A stretch of 8,183 nt of DNA, taken from the NCBI GenBank assembly GCA_025458985.1, contig JALORM010000061.1:1-8183 (forward strand). The letters run 5' to 3'. The notes under the pieces are model-generated. The model saw only the letters and a list, made by a program, of their open reading frames with translations. It was not told the DNA's origin and did not search any database. Made by a program: the position numbers and the translations under genes. The DNA is from Paracoccaceae bacterium (lineage in GTDB: Bacteria; Pseudomonadota; Alphaproteobacteria; Rhodobacterales; Rhodobacteraceae). Positions 1 to 4,786 of this stretch are shown one piece after another. Position 1 is the stretch's first letter. Each line of letters opens with the position of its first letter.

Positions 1-449
1 AGCTCCCGCGCCCCCGCCGCGCGCGCCGCCAGCGCCAGCATCGCCGCGCAGTCGTCCATCAGCGCCTCGTAGGGCGCCCCTGTCCGGTACCATTCCAGCA
101 TGGTGAACTCAGGGCTGTGCAGCGCCCCGCGCTCGCGGTTGCGCCAGACATGGGCGAAGGCGAAGATGCGCTCCTCGCCCGCCGCCAGCAGCTTCTTCAG
201 CGCGAACTCGGGCGAGGTGTGCAGGAACAGCCGCTGCGCCGACCCGTCCGGCCCCAGCGCCTCGGTGGCGAAGGCGTGCAGGTGCGCCTCGTTCCCGGGC
301 GAGACGGCCAGCGCGGCGGGGTCGGCCTCGACGAAGCCCTGTTCGGCGAACCACGACCGCAAAGCCGCCTGCACCCGGTTGCGCGCCAGCAGCAGGGGGC
401 GGCGGTCGGCGTGGCGGGTGCGGTCCCACCAGGGGGCGGACACGGGCAT
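1..449 (-). CDS. epmA: EF-P--(R)-beta-lysine ligase EpmA, 5' part (truncated by window edge)
   Basis: The product is a class II lysyl-tRNA synthetase-like enzyme that attaches (R)-beta-lysine to a conserved lysine of elongation factor P. The window holds the first 149 residues of a protein that is about 325 residues in E. coli; the rest lies beyond base 1. Residues 76-90 read LHTSPEFALKKLLAAG, and residues 101-121 contain VWRNRERG followed by HSPEFTMLEWY, the class II motif 2 region (FRNE...H.PEFTMLEWY in known EpmA). The short N-terminus without an anticodon-binding domain fits EpmA and not LysS. The ATG at 447-449 has an AGAGGAA ribosome binding site (complement of 457-463), 7 bases upstream. 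It is divergent from efp, its substrate gene, which strongly supports the assignment. A truncated lysyl-tRNA synthetase paralogue of other function is the only alternative. Confidence 0.93.
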   Translation of the reverse strand, partial: MPVSAPWWDRTRHADRRPLLLARNRVQAALRSWFAEQGFVEADPAALAVSPGNEAHLHAFATEALGPDGSAQRLFLHTSPEFALKKLLAAGEERIFAFAHVWRNRERGALHSPEFTMLEWYRTGAPYEALMDDCAAMLALAARAAGARE

Positions 450-548
450 CGGCGGGTTCCTCTGGCGAAACGGCGGAAGATGCGCTAGGGCGTCGCGCAA
501 CCGGCGTCGTCTACGACGGTGCCCGCAGGTTCACAAGGAAAGCCGACC
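450..548. promoter_or_regulatory. Divergent epmA/efp promoter region
   Basis: This 99-base gap separates the start codons of epmA (-) and efp (+) and must hold the promoters of both unless one starts inside the other gene. The efp ribosome binding site AAGGAA is at 535-540, 8 bases before its ATG. A 14-base inverted repeat, CGTCGT-ct-ACGACG, lies at 505-518, between the likely efp promoter and its ribosome binding site, and could be an operator or a small leader hairpin. I see no convincing -35/-10 pair. The promoter role follows from gene orientation; the inverted repeat is read directly but may be chance in such GC-rich DNA. Confidence 0.55.
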
Positions 549-1115
549 ATGAAAGTCATCGCCTCGCAGCTTCGCAAGGGCAACGTGCTCGACATCGACG
601 GCAGGCTCTATGTCGTGCTGTCGGCCGAGAACTTCCACCCCGGCAAGGGCACGCCGACGACCAGCGTCGACATGCGCCGCATCTCGGACGGCGTGAAGGT
701 CTCGGAGCGCTGGAAGACCACCGACCAGGTGGAACGCGCCCATGTCGAGGAACGCGCCTACGACTTCCTCTACGAGGACGGCGAAGGCTTTCACTTCATG
801 GAACCCGAAAGCTACGAGCAGATCGCGATCAGCCCCGACGTGATCGGCGACCAGAAGGTGTACCTGCAGGAAGGCACGCGCTGCTTCGTGCAGACCCATG
901 AGGGCGTGGCCATCGCCATCGAGTTCCCGCAGAAGATCACGGTCGAGATCACCGAGACCGAGCCTGTGGTGAAGGGGCAGACGGCGTCGTCGTCCTACAA
1001 GCCCGCGATGACGGATATCGGGCTGCGCGTGATGGTCCCGCCGCACATCGGCGCGGGTACCCGCATCGTCATCAACACCGCCGACAACACCTACGTCGAG
1101 CGCGCCAAGGACTGA
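549..1115 (+). CDS. efp: Translation elongation factor P
   Basis: EF-P binds between the ribosomal P and E sites and promotes peptide bond formation at polyproline stretches. The 188-residue product has the usual length and three-domain layout: KOW-like domain (about 1-63), central OB domain (about 64-126) and C-terminal OB domain (about 127-188). The modified-loop motif HPGKGTPTT is at residues 30-38, with K33 equivalent to E. coli K34, the residue beta-lysylated by EpmA. The C-terminal signature GLRVMVPPHIGAGTRIVINT is present near residues 157-176. The start at 549 was chosen because AAGGAA (535-540) sits 8 bases upstream and MKVIASQLRKG matches the family N-terminus; an in-frame GTG at 519 would add ten non-conserved residues. 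The last 25 bases overlap the end of the convergent AraC-type gene. Presence of epmA next door implies the beta-lysine type of modification and not rhamnosylation. Confidence 0.98.
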   Translation: MKVIASQLRKGNVLDIDGRLYVVLSAENFHPGKGTPTTSVDMRRISDGVKVSERWKTTDQVERAHVEERAYDFLYEDGEGFHFMEPESYEQIAISPDVIGDQKVYLQEGTRCFVQTHEGVAIAIEFPQKITVEITETEPVVKGQTASSSYKPAMTDIGLRVMVPPHIGAGTRIVINTADNTYVERAKD

Positions 1116-2110
1116 TCCGCCTGCCAGTCGCTGGGGCTGTGCCCGGTGACGCGGCGGAACTCGCGGTTGAAGTTCGACTTGGTGTTGAAGCCGCTGGCGT
1201 AGATCGCCTCGGTCACCGGCATCCGCTGCGCCAGCAGGCCGCAGGCGTGCCGGATGCGGAAGCCGTTGACGTAGCGCGAGATGTTTTCGCCCGTGGCCCG
1301 GTTGACCGCCGCCGACAGCTGCTTGGCGGGCACGCGAAGCCGCCGCGCCAGCCGCGCCAGCGTCAGGTCGGCGTCGAGGTAGAGCCGCTCGCCCTCCAGC
1401 AGGGCGTCGAGCCGCGCGACCAGGGCGCGGTCGTCGGCAGTGTCCTGGGCCGCGCCCGCGGGCGTTTCGGGTGCAGGACCCTCGTCCTGCCCGAGCCCGT
1501 CTCCCCACAGCCCCAGCACGGCGATCGCCAGCAGCGCCGCCGACGAGAAGGTGGAGATGATCGCCCCGGTCAGATCGGCCCGGCCGGACATCACCACTAG
1601 GGCGATGCCGACATCGCTCGCCGCCGAGACGATCAGCGCGACCGCGAGGGCACGCCAGACCCGCACGGGCAGGCCGCCCGCCTCGAGCCGCGCCAGCGGC
1701 AGCGCCCCGGCGTCGCGGTGCAGGGCCATGAGGATCGCCGCGCCGTATCCGGCGAAGACCGCGACCACCACCGCGTCCAGTGTCTGCGGCGCGGCCAGCG
1801 CGCAGAAGGCGGCGAAGGCAGGCGTGGCGGCGTGGATCGCGTCGCGCGGCAGGTCCAGCGGCCGGATCAGCGAGGTCCGGAACGCCAGCCACGCCAGCGC
1901 CGGGATGGCGGCCGCCGTGACGGGCAGCACGAAGCGCAGCCCGGAGACGCCGTAGTGATGGACCAGCGAGATCAGCGCGCCCTGCAACGCGGTCATGCCG
2001 AGCAGGCCCCAGAACGCGGGCCACCGCGCCCCGCCAAGCACGGCGCGCACCAGCAGGTACAGCGCGATCAGCGAGACGATCAGGGGCACGGGCAAGGTGA
2101 TCACGGGCAT
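1091..2110 (-). CDS. Membrane-embedded AraC-family transcriptional regulator
   Basis: The 339-residue product joins an integral membrane N-terminal half to a C-terminal AraC/XylS DNA-binding domain. About seven hydrophobic segments are visible, near residues 6-25, 32-52, 59-77, 94-106 (short), 111-130, 151-173 and 181-202. A polar, acidic linker (203-228) follows. The DNA-binding domain (about 229-334) has the two helix-turn-helix units: the first near 248-270 (LTLARLARRLRVPAKQL), the second near 297-320 with the typical ITEAIYASGF-type motif (here VTEAIYASGFNTKSNFNREF) and then TGHSPSDW. Signal sensing through the membrane domain is inferred; the ligand is unknown. The gene is divergent from an exported hydrolase, a likely target. 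Its 3' end overlaps efp by 25 bases. GGAGG directly abuts the ATG at 2108-2110, so the GTG at 2102-2104 (codon 3), 6 bases from GGAGG, may be the true start; this shortens the protein by two residues only. Confidence 0.88.
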   Translation of the reverse strand: MPVITLPVPLIVSLIALYLLVRAVLGGARWPAFWGLLGMTALQGALISLVHHYGVSGLRFVLPVTAAAIPALAWLAFRTSLIRPLDLPRDAIHAATPAFAAFCALAAPQTLDAVVVAVFAGYGAAILMALHRDAGALPLARLEAGGLPVRVWRALAVALIVSAASDVGIALVVMSGRADLTGAIISTFSSAALLAIAVLGLWGDGLGQDEGPAPETPAGAAQDTADDRALVARLDALLEGERLYLDADLTLARLARRLRVPAKQLSAAVNRATGENISRYVNGFRIRHACGLLAQRMPVTEAIYASGFNTKSNFNREFRRVTGHSPSDWQADQSLARST

Positions 2111-2240
2111 CCTCCGCAGCGGTACGGGGGCAGGTTCGTCCCAGATCCGGTTCGTGGCGACCTTAAACCGGTTTCAGGACGCGCGGCCCGGCGGAGAGGG
2201 GGCACGAGGGGGCCATGCAGTCAACCCCACGGAGGTTCCC
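2111..2240. promoter_or_regulatory. Divergent regulator/hydrolase control region with GGTT repeats
   Basis: This 130-base gap separates the AraC-type gene (-) and the hydrolase gene (+). GGTTCGT occurs at 2133-2139 and again at 2149-2155; CCGGTT occurs at 2147-2152 and again at 2168-2173, 21 bases apart. AraC-family proteins commonly bind direct repeats spaced about two helical turns, so the 21-base spacing fits. The second CCGGTT copy lies in a perfect 10-bp palindrome, AAACCGGTTT (2165-2174), the most AT-rich point of the gap. A ribosome binding site GGAGG (2231-2235) precedes the hydrolase ATG by 5 bases, and GGAGG on the other strand (complement of 2111-2115) precedes the regulator. The motifs are seen; the operator role is inferred. 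Confidence 0.5.
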
Positions 2241-3272
2241 ATGAAGTCCTGCACCCTCGCGGCCATCGCCGCCCTTTCCGCAACCGCCGCCCTTTCCGCA
2301 ACCGCCGCGCTGGCCGAGATGCCGGCAGGCCACGACCGACTGGATGTCGTGGCCGGCCACCGCGCGATGCCCGTCGCCGCATCGGTCTGGTACCCCGCCG
2401 GCAGCCGCACCTATGTCGGCCGGGTGGGCGACAACCCGGTGTTCCGGGGCGTGCCGGTGATGATGGGCGCGGCCGTCCCCGAAGGCCGGATGCCGCTGGT
2501 CCTGTTCTCGCACGGCTCGGGCGGCAACATGGATGCTGCCGCCTGGCTCGGTTCGGCGCTGGCGGCACGGGGGGCGATGGTGCTGGCCGTCAATCACCCC
2601 GGCAGCACCTCGGGCGACAGCTCGCCCCGCCGGTCGCTGCGGCTGGATGACCGGGCGGCGGACCTGTCCGCCGCGCTCGACGCGCTCATGGCCGATCCCG
2701 CCTTCGCGGGTCACGTCGACCCCGACCGGATCGTCGCGGTCGGCTTCTCGCTGGGCGGGGCGACGGCGCTGGGGCTGGCCGGCCTGCGCTTCGATCCCGC
2801 CGCCTATGCCGACTATTGCAGGGCCGAGGTCACGCGGACCGACTGCGCCTTCTTCGCCAAGGGCGGGGTGGACTTCGCTGCCCTCCCCGACGGCTTCGGG
2901 GCCGACCTGCGCGATGCGCGCGTCTCGGCGGCCTTCGCCATCGACCCCGCCTTCGGCTACGTGGCGACGGAAGCCAGCATCGCCGCGATGCCCGTGCCGG
3001 TCGGCCTCTTGAACCTCGGGACGGCGGACCTCAACCCGACCGGCGACGCGGGTCCCGAGGGCAGCGACCTTGCCGCGCGGCTGCCGGACGCGACCCTGAC
3101 GGTGGTCGCTCCGGCCAACCACTTCACCTTCCTGCCGGCCTGCCGGGACGGCGCCCCGGCGCTGCTGGAGGAGGAAGGCGAGGACCCGATCTGCGATGAT
3201 CCCCCCGCCACCGACCGCGAGGCGGTGCACGGCCGCATCGCCGAGGCGATCGCCGGGTTCATCGGCCTGTGA
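2241..3272 (+). CDS. Exported alpha/beta hydrolase, dienelactone hydrolase-like (predicted periplasmic)
   Basis: The 343-residue product looks like a secreted serine hydrolase of the group related to dienelactone hydrolases and platelet-activating-factor acetylhydrolases. A signal peptide spans residues 1-25, cleavage predicted after ALA in TAALA/EMPAG. The oxyanion-hole segment LVLFSHGSGGN is at 87-96, the nucleophile elbow GFSLGG at 168-173 with Ser170, and the likely catalytic His294 in PANHFTF. D263 in GTADLNP is a candidate for the acid; this is less sure. The mature part has four cysteines (193, 202, 301, 318), suited to two disulfides in the periplasm. The ATG at 2241 has GGAGG 5 bases upstream. 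It is divergent from the membrane AraC-type regulator, which may control it. The substrate cannot be told from sequence; an ester or lipid ester is a family-level guess. The signal peptide contains a perfect tandem duplication (see the repeat entry). Confidence 0.88.
   Translation: MKSCTLAAIAALSATAALSATAALAEMPAGHDRLDVVAGHRAMPVAASVWYPAGSRTYVGRVGDNPVFRGVPVMMGAAVPEGRMPLVLFSHGSGGNMDAAAWLGSALAARGAMVLAVNHPGSTSGDSSPRRSLRLDDRAADLSAALDALMADPAFAGHVDPDRIVAVGFSLGGATALGLAGLRFDPAAYADYCRAEVTRTDCAFFAKGGVDFAALPDGFGADLRDARVSAAFAIDPAFGYVATEASIAAMPVPVGLLNLGTADLNPTGDAGPEGSDLAARLPDATLTVVAPANHFTFLPACRDGAPALLEEEGEDPICDDPPATDREAVHGRIAEAIAGFIGL
2268..2303 (+). repeat. Two perfect 18-bp tandem repeats within the hydrolase signal peptide
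   Basis: The unit GCCGCCCTTTCCGCAACC occurs at 2268-2285 and again, without a mismatch, at 2286-2303. It is in frame and encodes AALSAT twice (residues 10-21), in the hydrophobic core of the signal peptide. Identity at synonymous positions indicates a recent duplication, probably by slippage. Gain or loss of one unit would keep the frame and alter the length of the hydrophobic core by six residues. Confidence 0.9.
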
Positions 3273-3291
3273 CCGCACAGCGATGACGCTG

Positions 3292-3317
3292 GGGGCGCCG
3301 TCTCAGGACGGCGCCCC
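3292..3317. terminator. Bidirectional hairpin terminator between convergent hydrolase and tesA-like genes
   Basis: GGGGCGCCGTC (3292-3302) pairs perfectly with GACGGCGCCCC (3307-3317), giving an 11-bp stem with a TCAG loop at 3303-3306. It lies 19 bases past the hydrolase stop codon and forms equally well on both strands. The stop codon of the tesA-like gene (3303-3305, minus strand) is in the loop, and the right arm encodes its last three to four codons. Neither side has a clear run of T, so it may be a weak intrinsic terminator or chiefly an RNA 3'-end stabiliser. Confidence 0.75.
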
Positions 3318-3992
3318 GACCCGTTCGACCAGGTCCAGCACCTTCGGCCCCAGCGCCTCGACGATCATCCGCACGCCCTCGGCGTTCGGGTGCAGGCCGT
3401 CGGGCTGCAGGACATCGTAGGGCCCCGCGCCGTTCCGAACGGCCTCGGCGAGGGGCGCCAGCAGGTTCTCGACATGGAGCGCACCATAGGTGGCGGCGAG
3501 CTCGGGGTAGATCGCGTCGAAGGCAGCCTTGTAGTCGGCGCCATAGTTCGGCGGGGCGGGCAGGCCGACCAGGAGGACCGGCACCCCCGCATCCCGCGCG
3601 GCCGCAAGGATGCCGTCGAGGTTCCGGCGGCTCACCGCCGGATCGATCCCGCGCAGAAGGTCGTTGCCCCCCAGCGCCACGATCAGCGCATCCACCTCGG
3701 GCGTGAGCGTCCAGGCGATGCGCGACAGGCCGCCCGCGGTGGTGTCGCCCGAGACGCCCGCGTTGATCAGCCGCACCTCGGCGCCCTGCGCATCGAGCCA
3801 GGCCTGAAGCTGCGGCACAAGGCCTTCGCGTTCCGGCAGGCCGTAGCCCTGGGTCAGGCTGTCGCCCAGCGCGGCGACGGTCACGGGTTCTGCCGCCGCC
3901 ATGGCCGTCCCGGCCGCCAGGGCAAGTCCGAGGTTGCGCAGGACGCGGATCGCGCCATATGCCCCTGAACGCAGTCGAGCGACGAGAGCCAT
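3303..3992 (-). CDS. tesA: TesA-like periplasmic GDSL/SGNH esterase (lysophospholipase/thioesterase I family)
   Basis: The 229-residue product is an SGNH hydrolase of the TesA/arylesterase type, acting on acyl esters or thioesters in the periplasm. A signal peptide covers about residues 1-34, hydrophobic core near 18-33. The family blocks follow in order: block I ALGDSLTQGYGLP (41-53) with nucleophile Ser45; block II AGVSGDTTAGG (78-88) with oxyanion Gly82; block III ALGGNDLLRG (106-115) with Asn110; block V PDGLHPNAEG (197-206) with Asp198 and His201. E. coli TesA shares all of these. Start choice: the ATG at 3990-3992 gives a normal signal peptide; an in-frame ATG at 4020-4022 would add ten residues, and the ATG at codon 31 would remove the signal. 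A weak AGGA lies about 11 bases upstream. Its start codon overlaps that of the divergent ABC ATPase, the neighbourhood seen for tesA/ybbA in E. coli. Confidence 0.92.
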   Translation of the reverse strand: MALVARLRSGAYGAIRVLRNLGLALAAGTAMAAAEPVTVAALGDSLTQGYGLPEREGLVPQLQAWLDAQGAEVRLINAGVSGDTTAGGLSRIAWTLTPEVDALIVALGGNDLLRGIDPAVSRRNLDGILAAARDAGVPVLLVGLPAPPNYGADYKAAFDAIYPELAATYGALHVENLLAPLAEAVRNGAGPYDVLQPDGLHPNAEGVRMIVEALGPKVLDLVERVGAPS

Positions 3993-4686
3993 GACCGATC
4001 CGATCCTGTCGATGAAAGACATCCGCCTGACGCTGGCCGGCAATGCCGGGCCCGTGGACATCCTCCATGGTATCTCGCTTGATGTCGCCGCCGGCGAAAG
4101 CCTGGCGCTGGTCGGGCCGTCGGGATCGGGCAAGTCGTCGCTCCTGATGCTCATGGGCGGGCTCGACCGTGCCACCGGCGGCGAGATCCGGGCGATGGGC
4201 CAGGACCTGTCGGCGATGAACGAGGACCAGCTTGCCCGGTTCCGCCGCAACAATATGGGCGTGGTGTTCCAGTCTTTCCACCTGATCCCGACGATGACCG
4301 CGCTCGAGAACGTGGCCACGCCGCTGGAGCTTGCCGGCCATGCGGACGCCTTCGAGCGCGCCCAGGACGAATTGCGGGCGGTCGGCCTTGGCGCGCGGAT
4401 CGGGCACTACCCCGCGCAGCTGTCGGGCGGCGAACAGCAGCGCGTCGCGCTGGCGCGCGCCGCGGCGCCGCGCCCGGCGATCCTTCTGGCAGACGAGCCG
4501 ACCGGCAACCTCGACGGGGCGAACGGTCAGGCCATCATGGACCTTCTCTTCGGGCTGCAGGACCGGCACGGGGCGACGCTGGTGCTGGTGACGCATGCGC
4601 CCGAACTTGCGGCGCGCTGCGACCGGGTGGTGCGCCTGATGGACGGCCGGATCGCGGCCGAGCCCGACCGGAAGGCCGCCGAATGA
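3991..4686 (+). CDS. ybbA: ABC transporter ATP-binding protein, YbbA/LolD/MacB-like
   Basis: This 231-residue cytoplasmic ATPase powers an ABC system of the LolD/MacB (mechanotransmission, type VII) group. All motifs are intact: Walker A GPSGSGKSS at 42-50 (Lys48), Q-loop Gln94 in VVFQSFHL, signature LSGGEQQRVALARA at 144-157, Walker B ILLADEPTGNLD at 164-175 (catalytic Glu169) and H-loop His202 in VTHAPELA. The string ADEPTGNLD and the SFHLIPTMTALENV segment are typical of this group. The permease gene follows on the same strand after 100 bases, and the tesA-like gene is divergent, so YbbA is a better label than LolD. The ATG at 3991-3993 overlaps the opposing tesA ATG in CATG; upstream GAGAG is a poor ribosome binding site, and the ATG at 4012 (codon 8) is a less likely alternative. 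Its promoter must lie inside the tesA-like coding region. Confidence 0.93.
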   Translation: MTDPILSMKDIRLTLAGNAGPVDILHGISLDVAAGESLALVGPSGSGKSSLLMLMGGLDRATGGEIRAMGQDLSAMNEDQLARFRRNNMGVVFQSFHLIPTMTALENVATPLELAGHADAFERAQDELRAVGLGARIGHYPAQLSGGEQQRVALARAAAPRPAILLADEPTGNLDGANGQAIMDLLFGLQDRHGATLVLVTHAPELAARCDRVVRLMDGRIAAEPDRKAAE

Positions 4687-4786
4687 CCGGCGTGCCCTGC
4701 GGCGGGCGGCTGAGGGGGGCTGTCTGCCCCCCGTCGCCTGCGGCGACTCCCCCCGACGGTATTTTCGACAAAAGGAAGGGTGGAGG
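4687..4786 (+). repeat. REP-like intergenic element with two hairpins and A-rich tail
   Basis: The 100 bases between the ATPase and permease genes hold two perfect adjacent hairpins: GGGGGGC (4714-4720) with GCCCCCC (4726-4732), 5-base loop; and GTCGCC (4733-4738) with GGCGAC (4742-4747), 3-base loop. A C-run (4749-4754) could compete for the same G-run (4714-4719), allowing an alternative fold. Then comes GACGGTATTTTCGACAAAAG and AAGGAAGG (4772-4779). From memory, similar G/C hairpins followed by a GTATTTT...AAAAGAAG tail are scattered between genes of Rhodobacteraceae; I cannot verify copy number here. The tail provides the probable ribosome binding site of the permease. It could attenuate transcription or stabilise the upstream mRNA. 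Confidence 0.65.

Noticed and set aside
505..518. Inverted repeat CGTCGT-ct-ACGACG as a terminator
   Set aside because: It lies upstream of the efp start between divergent genes, has only a 2-base centre and no T run; kept only as a weak operator candidate.
531..2024. Long minus-strand open frame of 497 codons spanning efp and the regulator gene
   Set aside because: It is a shadow: arginine/alanine/glycine-rich composition, no recognisable domain, and it opposes efp, which is certain. High GC content suppresses stop codons in off frames.
1995..2240. Extended N-terminus for the hydrolase from an ATG at 1995
   Set aside because: The extension would run through the divergent control region and bury the signal peptide; the ATG at 2241 has GGAGG at good spacing and starts a proper signal peptide.
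3993..4319. Extended N-terminus for the tesA-like protein from an ATG at 4319
   Set aside because: The added residues are antisense to conserved ABC ATPase motifs and would abolish the signal peptide.
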